Shown in pieces: positions 1 to 9,262 of a stretch of DNA of 55,733 bases. The DNA is taken from positions 1 through 55,733 of the forward strand of contig JAKQCW010000143.1 in assembly GCA_029558955.1 (NCBI GenBank). The letters run 5' to 3'. Below the pieces are notes generated by a model, which saw only the letters and a program-made list of their open reading frames with translations, was not told the DNA's origin and searched no databases. Origin of the DNA: Chloroflexota bacterium. Lineage in GTDB: Bacteria; Chloroflexota; Anaerolineae; JAAEKA01. The number at the start of each line of letters is the position of its first letter. Position 1 is the stretch's first letter. The position numbers and the translations under genes were made by a program.

Positions 1-7
1 CTTCCGT

Positions 8-36
8 TTGACAAACGCCCTGCCCTGCGGCATAAT
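8..36 (+). promoter_or_regulatory. Sigma-70-type promoter for the pheST T-box transcript
   Basis: A perfect TTGACA -35 box lies at 8-13 and a CATAAT -10 box (5 of 6 consensus) at 31-36, with a 17-nt spacer. The expected start is near 43, which puts the whole T-box leader in the 5' UTR of pheS. Confidence 0.75.
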
Positions 37-180
37 CGCACCACAACCACATATCCTTGCCAAGAGCGACGACGGAGACAAGTACGCGGAGAGACCCTGC
101 CAGAGAGGCCGGGCGGTCCATCAGGATCGCTGCAAGCCCAGCCCAGCCGAAGCCCGCCGAAATTCCCTCCCGAGCTGATG

Positions 181-262
181 GGTGAAATCGGTGAACGGGG
201 ATCGGTGAACGGTAAACGGTAATCGGAGCAAGATCAGACCGTTAACCGTTAACCGTTAACTG
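181..262 (+). repeat. Heptad repeats inside the T-box leader
   Basis: Degenerate period-7 repeats of the GGTGAAC/GGTAAAC type occupy the left half and GTTAACC repeats the right half. The two halves are largely complementary, so the block can form one long stem between T-box stem I and the antiterminator. A shorter block of the same kind (GGTGAATGG-like) follows the terminator at about 433-472. Confidence 0.65.
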
Positions 263-392
263 ACAACCGAGTGTAGTCCATTCCGGCGGCCCGCCGTTAT
301 CTGGGCGACCGATACCTGCCTTGGTGGCCGGCGTCGGAAGAAGCGCCTCGCACGTCGCGTGCGAGGAAACAGGGTGGTACCGCGAACTGTGA

Positions 393-430
393 GCCCACGT
401 CTCGTCCCTGGACGGACGTGGGCTTTTTAT
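393..430 (+). terminator. T-box intrinsic terminator
   Basis: The stem GCCCACGTC (393-401) pairs perfectly with GACGTGGGC (415-423), followed by TTTTTAT. The 5' part of this region competes with the antiterminator that contains the motif at 371-384. Confidence 0.85.
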
Positions 431-533
431 TTGGTAAATTGGGGAATGGCGAATCGGTGAATGGCTGATAAGCGTGCACTCATTGCCGCTGATGGGTGTT
501 CATCGGTTCCCGTTCCGAAAGGCAGGTACGAAC

Positions 534-1562
534 ATGCAGGACTTGCAGATGTTGCGTGACAAAGCCATGAGCGGGCTGGCGGCGGCCGGCGACGAGGCGG
601 CGCTGGAGGCCTGGCGCATCGAGTATTTGGGCCGCAAAGGCCAGGTGCTGGAGCTGCTGCGCGCGATCCCTGACCTGCCGGCCGCCGAGCGGCCGGCCTT
701 TGGCCAGGCGGCCAACGCGCTGAAGGGCGAACTGAGCGCGGCCTTCGATGAACGCGCCCAGGCCGTGGCGCAGCTCAAGCTGGCGGCCGAGCTGGCGGCC
801 GAGGGGGTAGACGTGACCCTGCCCGGCCGGCGACCGCAGTTGGGCCGGCTGCACCCCAGCAACCAGACCCTGCGCGAGATCTATGGCATCTTCGCGGCTA
901 TGGGCTTCCAGGTCTACACCAGCCCCGACGTGGAGACCGACGAGTACAACTTCGAGCTGCTCAACATGCCGCCGGGCCACCCGGCCAGGGATATGTGGGA
1001 CACCTTCTACACCACGACGCCCGGCTTGATCATGCGCACCCACACCAGCCCCGGCCAGATCCACGCCATGCGCGCCCTGGGGCCGAACCGGCCGATCCGC
1101 GTGATCCTGCCTGGCATGTGCTACCGCTACGAGCAGGTGACAGCCCGCTCGGAGATGATGTTCCACCAGGTCGAAGGGCTGGCCATCGGCCGCCATATCA
1201 CCATGGCCGACCTGAAGGGTGTGATCGCCGAGTTCGCCAACCAGCTCTACGGCGCCGGCCGCAAGCTGCGTTTTCGCTGCTCGCACTTCCCCTTCACCGA
1301 GCCCAGCGTCGAGGCCGACGTGGACTGCATCCTCTGCGGCGGCAAAGGCTGCGCGGTCTGCAAATACACCGGCTGGCTGGAGATCATGGGCGCGGGCATG
1401 GTGCATCCCACCGTGCTGCGCAACGGCGGCTACGGCCCGGCCGAGTGGTCCGGCTTTGCCTTCGGCATGGGCCCCGAACGCATCACCATGCTCAAACAGG
1501 GCATCACGGACATCCGCTACTTCTTCGGCAACGATCTGCGCTTCCTGGAGCAGTTCGGGTGA
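534..1562 (+). CDS. pheS: Phenylalanyl-tRNA synthetase alpha subunit
   Basis: This is the catalytic alpha subunit of the cytoplasmic alpha2-beta2 PheRS, which charges tRNA-Phe with phenylalanine. The 342-residue product has the usual size. The N-terminal coiled-coil arm is followed by class II core motifs: RTHTSPGQ, a motif-2 region with MCYRYEQVTARS and MFHQVEG, FRCSHFPFTEPS, and motif 3 GFAFGMGPERITML near the C terminus. A Cys cluster (CILCGGKGCAVC) in the core is common in this branch of PheS. I chose the ATG at 534 because AAAGGCAGG lies just upstream and the arm begins there; an in-frame ATG at 474 would add 20 unconvincing residues. It lies downstream of a T-box and 107 nt before pheT, forming a pheST operon. 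Confidence 0.97.
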   Translation: MQDLQMLRDKAMSGLAAAGDEAALEAWRIEYLGRKGQVLELLRAIPDLPAAERPAFGQAANALKGELSAAFDERAQAVAQLKLAAELAAEGVDVTLPGRRPQLGRLHPSNQTLREIYGIFAAMGFQVYTSPDVETDEYNFELLNMPPGHPARDMWDTFYTTTPGLIMRTHTSPGQIHAMRALGPNRPIRVILPGMCYRYEQVTARSEMMFHQVEGLAIGRHITMADLKGVIAEFANQLYGAGRKLRFRCSHFPFTEPSVEADVDCILCGGKGCAVCKYTGWLEIMGAGMVHPTVLRNGGYGPAEWSGFAFGMGPERITMLKQGITDIRYFFGNDLRFLEQFG

Positions 1563-1669
1563 GAGCGTCAGGGGGCCGTGTCACGGTATCACGCGCGGCG
1601 CCGCATCGCTACGGCCTGGCGCCTGACCCATGAGCTCCTGACGTCTGACACTTCCTTACGAGGCAACAC

Positions 1670-4369
1670 ATGACTGTCATACGCGTTCCCATCTCCTGGT
1701 TGAACGATTTCGTCGATATTCGCGACCTGGACCCGGCCGAGCTGGCCGAGCGGCTGACGCTGGCCGGGCTGGAGGTCGAGCACATCCGCTGGGTCGGGCT
1801 GAACCCGTCGCCCAGCTACCACGTCCCGCCGGAGCGCATGGACGAGAGCGATGGTCTGGGCTGGGAGCGGGACAAGCTCTTCGTGGGCGAGATCACCCGC
1901 ACCGAACGGCATCCCGACGCCGACCGCCTGTTGCTGGCCACCGTCGAGTACGGCGGCGCCAAGCCGATGACCATCATCACCGGCGCGCCCAACCTGCGGC
2001 CGGGCGACAGCGGACTCAAGATCGCCTTTGCGACCATCGGCGCGCGGCTGGTAGACCCCTACGCCGAAGACTACAAACTGATGACGCTCAAGGCCGGCAA
2101 GATCCGCGGCATTCAGTCCGAGGGCATGGCCTGTTCCGAGAAGGAACTGGGCATCAGCGAGGAGCACGAGGGGATCATCATCCTGCCGGCCGATGCGCCC
2201 GTGGGCATGCCGCTGGCCGATTATCTGGGCGATGCGGTGCTGGAGATGGACCTGACCCCCAATCTGGCCCGCAACCTGAACATCATCGGCGTGGCGCGAG
2301 AGGTGGCCGCGCTCTACAGCCGGCCGCTGAAGCGCGTCCAGCCGGAGCTGGCCGGCATCGCCGGCATCGTCCGGCCGGAGGCCATGCCGCGGCCGGCTGC
2401 GCCGGTCGAGCCCTTCGCCACGATCGTCATCGAGGATCCTGAGATCTGCCCCCGCTACAGCGCCACCCTGATTCGCGATGTGAAGATCGGCCCCTCCCCC
2501 CACTGGGTGCAGGATCGTCTGCGCAAGGCCGGCGTGCGCCCCATCAGCAACGTCGTCGATGTCACCAACTACGTCATGCTGGAATGGGGCCAGCCGACGC
2601 ACGCCTTCGACTATGACCTGTTGGTGGAGCGGGCCCAGCGGGCTGCTTCGGGCTCTGGCCCATCTTCGGCCGAGCCAGTCCTGCCCACCATCATCATGCG
2701 CCGGGCCAAAGCGGGCGAAAAAATCACCACGCTGGACGGCGTCGAGCGGCAGTTGACCCCTGACATGCTGATGATCGCCGACACGCTGGGGCCGGTGGCC
2801 ATCGGCGGCGTCATGGGTGGGCTGGAGACCGAGGTGAACGAGCACACCCGCAACGTGCTGCTGGAGGCCGCGAACTTCGACTACATCAACAACCGGCGCA
2901 CCTCGCAGACCCTGCGTCTGGCCAGCGAGGCCACCGCGCGCTTCAGCAAGGGCATCTCGCCGGAGATGCCGATTCCCGCCGCCAGCCGCTGCGCCCGCAT
3001 GATGGTTGAGCTGGCCGGCGGCGCGGTGAGCCAGGGCGTCGAGGATTGCTATCCCCTGCCGCAGGCCGCGGTGCAGGTGGAGATCACCCCGGCCGAGCTG
3101 CAGCGCATCCTGGGCATGGACGTGCCCGCGGCGCAGATGCGGGAGATCCTGGAGCGGCTGGAGTTCGCCGTCGAAGATGTCGCATCTTCCGCAGGACAGA
3201 CCGCGCAGCACGCCGGGGCCCTGGCCGTCACCGCGCCCTGGTTCCGCCTGGATGTGAGCATCCCGGCCGATCTGATCGAGGAGATCGCGCGGGTCATCGG
3301 CTATGACCGGATCCCCACCACGCTGATGGATGACGCGCTGCCGCCGCAGTGGCGCAACTGGACGCTGGAGGGCAAGGAGCAGGTGCGCGATCTGCTGATC
3401 GGCGCGGGCCTGCAGGACAGCATCAGCTACGCCCTGATTGGCGCGGAGCTGAACCGCAAGCTGCTGGCCGGCCAGGGCGAGCCGGTCTACGATGCGCTGG
3501 GCAGCCGCGCCCCGGCCGATGCGCCCTTGCCCCTGGTCCTGGATCCAGAGGCGCTGCTGCGGCTGGAAAACCCGCTGACGCCGGTCGCCGACCGTCTGCG
3601 CTCGACCCTGCTGGGCAGCATGCTCAACGCGCTGGCCGCCAACCTGCGCACAGTGGGCCGGGTGGCGCTCTTCGAGATCGGCAAGGTCTACTGGCCTCAG
3701 CCGGGCGAGCTGCTGCCGGCCGAGCCGGAGCACGTCGCCATCGCCCTGGCCGGCCCGCGCGAGGCCGGCGCCTGGCTGAACCGCGATGACAGGCCCATGG
3801 ACTTCTTCGACCTCAAGGGCGTCGTGGAGGAGCTGTTGGATCGGCTGGGCCTGTTGGCCGAGGCGCGTTTCGAGCCGGCTCTCCATCCGCTGTTTGGCCC
3901 CAAGGCTGCCCATGTGCTGCTCAAAGGCCGGCCCATCGGCGTGCTGGGCGAGCTGCACCCGGCCGTGCGGCGGGCCTTCGACTTGCCCGCCGGCGCGCAG
4001 CAGGCGGCCGTGGCCGAGCTGCAACTGGCCCCGCTGGCCGCGGCCATCAGCGCCCGCCACAAGCTGCAGTGGTCGCCCATCAGCAGCTTCCCCGCGGTCA
4101 AGGAGGACCTGGCGCTGCTGGTGGACGACGATGTCACCGCCGAGCAGGTGGAGACGACCATCCGCCAGGCCGGCGGCAGCTTGCTGCGCGACCTGGTGCT
4201 GTTCGACCTCTACCGCGGCAAGCAGGTGCCGGCTGGCAAGAAGAGCCTGGCCTACGCGCTGACCTTCCAGGCCGACGACAAGACCCTCAAGGACGCCGAC
4301 GTGGAGAAGGTGCGCCGCCGCATCATGGCCCGGCTGAAGCAGACCATCGGCGCGGAGCTGCGAGGGTAG
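1670..4369 (+). CDS. pheT: Phenylalanyl-tRNA synthetase beta subunit
   Basis: This is the beta subunit of PheRS, which provides tRNA binding and editing. The 899 residues are somewhat longer than the usual roughly 800. Domains in order are an N-terminal segment (VIRVPISWLNDFVDI), an EMAP-type tRNA-binding OB fold (about 60-210, with ERHPDADRL), B3/B4 editing (about 260-470), B5 (about 475-550), a catalytic-like core (about 570-790) and a C-terminal FDX-ACB domain (about 800-899, with SSFPAVKEDLALLV). Between HAFDYDLL and PTIIMRRAKAGEKITTLDG there are about 20 extra residues, including GSGPSSAEPV. The DNA there (about 2643-2682) matches a palindromic repeat found elsewhere in the window, so it looks like an in-frame repeat insertion. 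A weak Shine-Dalgarno (ACGAGGCAACAC) precedes the start. Confidence 0.97.
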   Translation: MTVIRVPISWLNDFVDIRDLDPAELAERLTLAGLEVEHIRWVGLNPSPSYHVPPERMDESDGLGWERDKLFVGEITRTERHPDADRLLLATVEYGGAKPMTIITGAPNLRPGDSGLKIAFATIGARLVDPYAEDYKLMTLKAGKIRGIQSEGMACSEKELGISEEHEGIIILPADAPVGMPLADYLGDAVLEMDLTPNLARNLNIIGVAREVAALYSRPLKRVQPELAGIAGIVRPEAMPRPAAPVEPFATIVIEDPEICPRYSATLIRDVKIGPSPHWVQDRLRKAGVRPISNVVDVTNYVMLEWGQPTHAFDYDLLVERAQRAASGSGPSSAEPVLPTIIMRRAKAGEKITTLDGVERQLTPDMLMIADTLGPVAIGGVMGGLETEVNEHTRNVLLEAANFDYINNRRTSQTLRLASEATARFSKGISPEMPIPAASRCARMMVELAGGAVSQGVEDCYPLPQAAVQVEITPAELQRILGMDVPAAQMREILERLEFAVEDVASSAGQTAQHAGALAVTAPWFRLDVSIPADLIEEIARVIGYDRIPTTLMDDALPPQWRNWTLEGKEQVRDLLIGAGLQDSISYALIGAELNRKLLAGQGEPVYDALGSRAPADAPLPLVLDPEALLRLENPLTPVADRLRSTLLGSMLNALAANLRTVGRVALFEIGKVYWPQPGELLPAEPEHVAIALAGPREAGAWLNRDDRPMDFFDLKGVVEELLDRLGLLAEARFEPALHPLFGPKAAHVLLKGRPIGVLGELHPAVRRAFDLPAGAQQAAVAELQLAPLAAAISARHKLQWSPISSFPAVKEDLALLVDDDVTAEQVETTIRQAGGSLLRDLVLFDLYRGKQVPAGKKSLAYALTFQADDKTLKDADVEKVRRRIMARLKQTIGAELRG
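2643..2682 (-). repeat. Palindromic element inserted in frame in pheT
   Basis: On the minus strand the sequence reads ACTGGCTCGGCCGAAGATGG followed by GCCAGAGC. This closely matches the intergenic element GGCTCGGTCGGAGACCGGCC-AGAGC at 36343-36441, with about five mismatches over 25 bases. It lies in the linker of the editing domain and is read in the same frame as the copy in the DUF2723 gene (GPSSAEPV versus GRSPTEPV). Confidence 0.6.
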
Positions 4370-4398
4370 GAATGCCGGCGGCGGGCGCGGGCAGTAAA

Positions 4399-4500
4399 TC
4401 GTAACACGTAATGCGTAACTCGTAACCCGTAACTCGTAACCCGGAGCCAGAGTGCGCGCGCCAACCTCCGGGTTACGGGTTACGAGTTACGTGTTACCGG
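4399..4500. repeat. Inverted array of CGTAACN heptads
   Basis: The left arm (4399-4444) is tandem CGTAACN heptads and the right arm (4467-4500) is their reverse complement (GGGTTACG, GAGTTACG). The RNA would form a stem of 30 or more bp around a 22-nt GC-rich loop. It sits just after pheT and may act as a processing or termination structure. It is followed at 4500-4550 by a second heptad type (GTGAATG) that runs up to the ribosome binding site of the next gene. Confidence 0.75.
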
Positions 4501-4562
4501 TTGGTGAGCGGTCGCCATTGGTGAATTCGTGAATGGTGAATGGTGAAAGGAAGCAGTGTCTG

Positions 4563-5534
4563 ATGAAGAATTCGCATGCGGCGTTGGCGGGGGCGGCGCT
4601 GGTTGGTGTGGGTGGGCTGACCTATGCCCGCGGCGTGGAACGGCTGTGGATCGATGTGCGCCGTCTGTGGGTGACGACCCCATCGGCCGGCCTGCCGCCG
4701 GAGGGGCTGCGCATCTTGCATCTTTCCGACATGCACTTCTCCGGCCGCGGCGCGGTGGAGCGCCTGAAGATCGAACGCACCGTCAGCCTGCTGGCCGGCG
4801 AGACCATCGACCTGCTGTTGGTCACCGGCGACATGATCCACGATGACCGCGGCATGGACGCGGCCCTGGAGCTGATCGACCGGCTGCCGCGGCCGCGGCT
4901 GGGAACCTACGCCTGTCTGGGCAACCATGATTATTTCTGCTATAGCTGGCTGGGGCCGGCGCGCACGGCCTGGCGCACGGCCCCGCCCGGCCAGCGGCTG
5001 GCCAGCTCCGTCCGCTACACGGCCGATATGGTGCGCCGCGTGGTCGTCAACGATCGGCTCTACCTGGGCGAACACAACAACGACATGGCCGAGTTTCGCC
5101 AGCGCCTGGCCGCCGCCGGCATTCACCTGCTGATCAACGACAGCCGGCGGGTGCAGACGGCGCAGTTCGATCTGTGGCTGGCCGGCATCGACGATCTGAT
5201 GGAGGGCTGGCCCGATGTGCGGCGCACTCTGGAGGGCATGCCCGACCAGGGCAGCTTGCGCATTCTGCTGGCCCACAACCCTGACCTGATGCTGGCGCCG
5301 GCCCTTCAGCAGGTGGATCTGGCCCTGTGCGGCCACGTACACGGCGGCCAGATCCGGCTGCCGCTGCTGGGTTCGCCGCACACCCAGGGCACCCACCTTT
5401 CCCGGCGCCGCTCATCGGGGTGGTTCCAGTATGGCCACGCGGCCACCTACATCAGCCGCGGCCTGGGCGAGGGCATCCGCCTGCGCTTCAACTGCCGGCC
5501 TGAGGTGGCAGTGATCCACGTGCTGCCGGCCTGA
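4563..5534 (+). CDS. Calcineurin-like metallophosphoesterase (YkuE/YaeI-type)
   Basis: This is a predicted dinuclear-metal phosphoesterase of 323 residues. The metal-ligand motifs occur in canonical order: LHLSDMHF (DxH), [10 protein letters not shown] (GD), CLGNHDYF (GNHD), ILLAHNPD, and the final CGHVHGGQ. A short N-terminal hydrophobic stretch ([15 protein letters not shown]) may anchor it to the membrane, as in YkuE-like proteins. An extra segment of about 45 residues follows GNHD (starting [13 protein letters not shown]). The ATG at 4563 is supported by AAAGGAAG with about 9-nt spacing, whereas an upstream in-frame ATG lies inside the heptad repeat. The substrate cannot be read from sequence; relatives act on phospholipid or nucleotide-lipid phosphoesters. 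It is co-directional with pheST but separated by the hairpin array, so co-transcription is uncertain. Confidence 0.88.
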   Translation: MKNSHAALAGAALVGVGGLTYARGVERLWIDVRRLWVTTPSAGLPPEGLRILHLSDMHFSGRGAVERLKIERTVSLLAGETIDLLLVTGDMIHDDRGMDAALELIDRLPRPRLGTYACLGNHDYFCYSWLGPARTAWRTAPPGQRLASSVRYTADMVRRVVVNDRLYLGEHNNDMAEFRQRLAAAGIHLLINDSRRVQTAQFDLWLAGIDDLMEGWPDVRRTLEGMPDQGSLRILLAHNPDLMLAPALQQVDLALCGHVHGGQIRLPLLGSPHTQGTHLSRRRSSGWFQYGHAATYISRGLGEGIRLRFNCRPEVAVIHVLPA

Positions 5535-5697
5535 GCGTCAGGCGTGCGGGGTGGGATCAGGCGCGCACGGCGAAAAAGGGCGGCGCCTGTCGTTTAACTT
5601 GCTAACTGCTCAGACTGCGGAAGCTGCCTCCCCAGGAGCCGCCCCGTCCAGTCGATTTCCTCGATCCAACATCATCATCGCCGCCGAGGAGACGCCC

Positions 5698-8600
5698 ATG
5701 ACCCCCTCCCCCGCCCCCCATCTCCAGAGAGTTCGCCCGACGTTGCGGCTGATTGCCCTGTGCGCTGCGGCGGCCATCGTCCTGATCGCTGTGGCCGCGT
5801 GCCGGTCGGGCGGCGAACCGCCGCCGGTCATCGTGGTGGAGCCGACGCCCTTCGCCTGGTCGGTGGCTGAGCTGCTGCCCGAAACCGACGCAGGTCAGGT
5901 CGATCTGACCACGCCCGGCTTCTACTGCGCCAGTTGCGGCAGCGATGCCTGCCGGCAGCGCTGTCTCCTCTCGGACGCGGCCGTGGGCATGCAGAACCGT
6001 TTTCTGATCTGCGAGCTGATGCCGGCGCCCAACGTCTACAACCTCTCCCAGGTCCGTCGCTGGGTGGAGGCCAACGCGGCCGCCGGCCTGCGTTCGATCA
6101 TCGGCTTCGTCCCTAAGACCGATCGCGGCTATGCCGCGCCGGCCGGCGGTTCCTGCACGCCGGACAGCGGCGCCTCCCCTGCCTGGATGCTTCAGCCGGG
6201 CTCCGTCTATCAGCCGCTGCGCAACGGCCTTGGCGCTGAGACCACCTACCACATCAACTACCGCAGTCCGGCCGTGCAGAGCCAACTGCGCGGCCTGCTG
6301 CGGGCGCTGCGCCAGGAATTCGCGGCCATGCCCCCCGACTTGCTGGCCACGGTGGACTCCATCGAAGTGAACATCGGCCACGACGGGGAGATGGACCCGG
6401 CGCGCAACTACAACGATTTCCCGTCCGGCGCGCCGTTGGGGTGGATGGACCGCAACATGTATCGCTGCATCTATGCCGGCTACACCTGGAATCCGGGGCG
6501 GAACCAGCAGTACTGCACCGACGCCAAGGGACGCGTCGTGGATACGGCCACCGCCTATGGCGCGGCCGCGGTCTGGCGGGACGAGGTCCTCAAGCCGATG
6601 ATCGACATCTACGGGCAGGAACTTTCCCTGGCCGCCCAGCCCGCGCCCTTGGGCAAACCCACCGTGTTGCTGGCTGTGGGCCAGATCATCTCGACCGACG
6701 AGCGCGCCGCCCCCTGCGCAGGCTGCGGCGAGCGCAACATCGTCGATTATGCCTTCGAGAGCTATGGCATGGGGGTCAAGACCACCGGCATCAACCCCGA
6801 CCTGGGCAACGGCAACGGCCCCGACGTGCAGGGCCTGGAATATCGCAACTGGCCCAACATCTTCAAGCTGAACTGGCCCAGCCGGACGACGGCCGGCGAG
6901 CATGGCGTCAACGCCATCGGCAGCGGCCATTGCTGCGACGACCCCAAGGAGCTCTATTGGGCGGTGCTGAACGCGCTGGACAAGCACATCTCCCAGCTCC
7001 ATTTCCTGGGCTCCGACATCGGCCAGAGCGGGAGCGGCGCGGCCGAGGCCCGGGCGTTGTTCGCCCGCTACGCCGGCCGGCTGCCGGCTGACACCCCCGA
7101 TGTTTGGATCGTCTTGCGCGACACGGCGGGCAGCTATTATCCCGACGGCGACAACAACGGCTCGCGCGGCAATCCGCCCGGCCGGGCGCCCTGCTGCCGC
7201 TTCCTGCCCAACTACGAGTGGTTCATCTACCAGCGCAACCCCGCGGTCAGCCAGGTGGTGCGCACCGGCCTGCCCAATTCCTACCAGAGCCTCTCGGCCC
7301 GCAGCGACAGCGGCGGCCCGCTGCGGCTGGACGTGGAGGACCTCTGGCCAGGGGCCGGTCAGCAGCCCCAAGCGGCCGGCGGCTGCGTCGCCTACGACGT
7401 GCAGATCGAGTTTCAGGACAAGGGCAGCGACAGCTTCGCGCTGCGCTATGCCCGTGCAGACGGCAGCGAGGCCACGGCCAGCGTGCGCAAGACGGGAACC
7501 GGCCAGTGGCGCTCCGTCACCCTGCGGCTGGAGGACGCGTTTCTGAACAACAACCTGGCCGGCGGCGCGGATTTGGAGCTCTTCAGCCCCGATGGCAGCG
7601 CCGACGTCTTTCACCGGCTGCGCGTCGAGGCTGTGGGCGTCTGCACCCCCACGGCTACCGCCACGCCGACGGTCTCGCGAACCTCCACCCGCACGGCTAC
7701 TGCTACGGCAACCCGCACGGCAACTGCTACGGCAACCCGCACGGCCACGGCCACGCCATCGCCCACCGACACGGCTACCGCCACCCGCACGGCCACGGCC
7801 ACGGCATCGCCCACCGGCACGGCCACCGCCACCCGCACGGCCACAGCCACGCCATCGCCCACCGGCACGGCCACGGCCACCCGCACGGCCACGGCCACCC
7901 ACACGGCTACTGTATCGCCTACCGACACGGCCACGCCATCGCCTACCGGCACGACCACGGCCACGCCATCGGCTACGTTCACGCCAGTGGCCACAGCCAC
8001 ACCAGCGGCCACGGCCACGGCCACGGCCACGCCCGACCCGCTGGCCTGCCTGCCTGTGCCGGTGGGAACCATCCCCCTGCCGGCCGATGACCAGCCCAAG
8101 GGCATGGCGGCCGACGCCGGCAACGTCTACGTCGCGCTCTACCATCAGCCGCGGCTGGCCATCATCGACGCGGCCAGCGACGCGCTGCAGACGCTGCAGC
8201 CGCTGGCGCCGGGCGGCGTCAACGCGGTGGCCGCGGTGGGCAACCGGCTCTACACCAGCAACCGCGACAGCGCCCAGCTCTCCATCAGCCAGGCGGGCAG
8301 CGGCCAGTTGTTGCGCACCTTGCCGGTGGGAGCGTTGCCCTGGGGGGTGGGAGGCAGCGGCGACCGGGTGTTCGTGGCCAACTTCGCCGACGACACGGTG
8401 ACCACGGTCAACACGACCAGCGACACGGTGCTGCGCACCACCAGCGTGGCCGACATGCCAGCCTTCGTGGCGGCCGGGCCGACGCAGGTCTACGTGACCC
8501 ACATCAGCGGCCGGCTCTCCATCCTCTCCCGCAACGGCTCGCTGCTGGCCGATCTGCATCCCGCCCAGGCCGGCCAGCTCTGGGGCGCAGCCCTCAGCCC

Positions 8601-8964
8601 CGATGGGTCCCGGCTCTACCTGGCCGACCGGCCCAATCACCGCATCTTGATGTTGTCCGTGGCCAACAACCAGGTGACGGATGTGATCGCGCTGCCGGGG
8701 CCGCCCACCGCGTTGGCGCTGAACCCCAACACCGGCCACCTGTTCGCGGTCGATGCTGAGGCCGACCGGGTGTATGTGGTGGACACGCGCGCCGCCAACC
8801 TGGTTATGGGCGCCGTGCCGGTGGGACGCCAGGGCGCCGCCGACGGGGGCCAGGGCATCGCCGTCACCCGGGACAAGGTCTACGTGGCCAACTGGTTGGA
8901 TCGCACGGTGAGCGTGCTGAACGACGCCGTCTGTCCGGTCCAGCCGACGCCTGTTCCGCGCTGA
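5698..8964 (+). CDS. Secreted lipoprotein: glycosidase-like domain, TPT linker, beta-propeller
   Basis: The 1088-residue product starts with a lipoprotein signal (LIAVAAC lipobox, followed by RSGGE). The N-terminal half resembles a beta-galactosidase/GH42-like TIM barrel: [18 protein letters not shown], then an [12 protein letters not shown] segment with a candidate acidic residue, and [14 protein letters not shown] beta-sandwich region (about residues 545-645, [20 protein letters not shown]) follows. The same core is recognisable in the convergent gene at 9263-12505. A roughly 130-residue Thr/Ala/Pro linker leads to a C-terminal YVTN-type beta-propeller (repeats such as [35 protein letters not shown]). 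I chose the ATG at 5698 because of GAGGAG seven bases upstream and because the signal peptide begins there. It probably acts outside the cell on polysaccharide; its specificity is unknown. Confidence 0.75.
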   Translation: MTPSPAPHLQRVRPTLRLIALCAAAAIVLIAVAACRSGGEPPPVIVVEPTPFAWSVAELLPETDAGQVDLTTPGFYCASCGSDACRQRCLLSDAAVGMQNRFLICELMPAPNVYNLSQVRRWVEANAAAGLRSIIGFVPKTDRGYAAPAGGSCTPDSGASPAWMLQPGSVYQPLRNGLGAETTYHINYRSPAVQSQLRGLLRALRQEFAAMPPDLLATVDSIEVNIGHDGEMDPARNYNDFPSGAPLGWMDRNMYRCIYAGYTWNPGRNQQYCTDAKGRVVDTATAYGAAAVWRDEVLKPMIDIYGQELSLAAQPAPLGKPTVLLAVGQIISTDERAAPCAGCGERNIVDYAFESYGMGVKTTGINPDLGNGNGPDVQGLEYRNWPNIFKLNWPSRTTAGEHGVNAIGSGHCCDDPKELYWAVLNALDKHISQLHFLGSDIGQSGSGAAEARALFARYAGRLPADTPDVWIVLRDTAGSYYPDGDNNGSRGNPPGRAPCCRFLPNYEWFIYQRNPAVSQVVRTGLPNSYQSLSARSDSGGPLRLDVEDLWPGAGQQPQAAGGCVAYDVQIEFQDKGSDSFALRYARADGSEATASVRKTGTGQWRSVTLRLEDAFLNNNLAGGADLELFSPDGSADVFHRLRVEAVGVCTPTATATPTVSRTSTRTATATATRTATATATRTATATPSPTDTATATRTATATASPTGTATATRTATATPSPTGTATATRTATATHTATVSPTDTATPSPTGTTTATPSATFTPVATATPAATATATATPDPLACLPVPVGTIPLPADDQPKGMAADAGNVYVALYHQPRLAIIDAASDALQTLQPLAPGGVNAVAAVGNRLYTSNRDSAQLSISQAGSGQLLRTLPVGALPWGVGGSGDRVFVANFADDTVTTVNTTSDTVLRTTSVADMPAFVAAGPTQVYVTHISGRLSILSRNGSLLADLHPAQAGQLWGAALSPDGSRLYLADRPNHRILMLSVANNQVTDVIALPGPPTALALNPNTGHLFAVDAEADRVYVVDTRAANLVMGAVPVGRQGAADGGQGIAVTRDKVYVANWLDRTVSVLNDAVCPVQPTPVPR
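7640..8036 (+). repeat. DNA tandem repeats encoding a Thr/Ala/Pro linker
   Basis: ACGGCCACG-type units are repeated with a higher-order period of roughly 48 bp, encoding [20 protein letters not shown] blocks. They form a flexible extracellular spacer between the glycosidase-like and propeller domains. Similar but shorter linkers occur in most secreted proteins of this window. Confidence 0.8.
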
Positions 8965-9073
8965 GTAAGGGGAATGGGGAAGAAAGAGGGGGGAGACTAG
9001 TACACGTCGGCCTAAATCGGTCTTCACTCACTGCTCAAGCCGTTCCGTGAACCGGCGGCGTTGTGGGCGCAAA

Positions 9074-9098
9074 CCCGGCGGATCACGGATCCGCCGGG
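9074..9098. terminator. Hairpin between convergent genes
   Basis: An 11-bp perfect stem (CCCGGCGGATC / GATCCGCCGGG) has an ACG loop. It lies in the 298-bp gap between convergent genes ending at 8964 and 9263. It has no T run, so it would be a non-canonical or bidirectional stop. Confidence 0.45.
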
Positions 9099-9142
9099 AG
9101 CAGGTAAACTGAAGAGTTATTTACGCCAACTCGTACTAGCAG

Positions 9143-9236
9143 TTCGGAGTCGAGGCTTTAGCCGGTGGGCCACCGGCGGGTGCGAGCACGTGGATTGAGT
9201 AGGCTGCCGTATCGAGATCCCGTGCTTGCACCCGCC
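9143..9236. repeat. GGAGTCGAGGCTTTAGCC unit plus large hairpin element, copy 1
   Basis: One copy of the GGAGTCGAGGCTT-type unit, which is tandemly arrayed at 39197 and 55600, sits at about 9145-9164. It is followed by a hairpin with a 16-bp arm (9175-9190 with 9221-9236, one mismatch) and a 30-nt loop. The loop contains ATTGAGTAGGCTGCCGTATC. The same hairpin is at 52138-52204 with its loop in the opposite orientation. Confidence 0.75.
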
Positions 9237-9262
9237 AGCCAAGCGGCTTTCAGGTTCGTGGC

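Larger units (their letters stand above)
43..430 (+). promoter_or_regulatory. T-box riboswitch leader, probably tRNA-Phe-sensing, upstream of pheS
   Basis: The conserved T-box/antiterminator motif AGGGTGGTACCGCG is at 371-384. It is followed by a terminator whose perfect 9-bp stem (393-401 with 415-423) ends in a T run. Stem I features are visible upstream: an AGAGA-type motif near 95-100, and a TTC triplet at 163-165 followed by GAGC, which is the expected position of the specifier codon. TTC is a Phe codon and the downstream gene is pheS, so uncharged tRNA-Phe should favour antitermination. The region where stems II and III usually lie (about 181-262) is instead filled by period-7 repeats (GGTGAAC, GTTAACC) that can fold on themselves. 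The T-box motif and terminator are seen directly; the specifier assignment is inferred. Confidence 0.9.

Noticed and set aside
1589..4060. An 823-codon open frame antisense to pheT
   Set aside because: Its composition (Gln/Gly/Arg/His-rich) is that of the reverse frame of a GC-rich gene. pheT is certain on the other strand.
5602..9027. A 1141-codon antisense frame, and similar ones at 9761-12499, 18553-21546, 27666-30494 and 39936-43433
   Set aside because: All lie opposite well-supported genes, lack domain motifs and signal features, and reflect the high GC content, which removes stop codons from the reverse frame.
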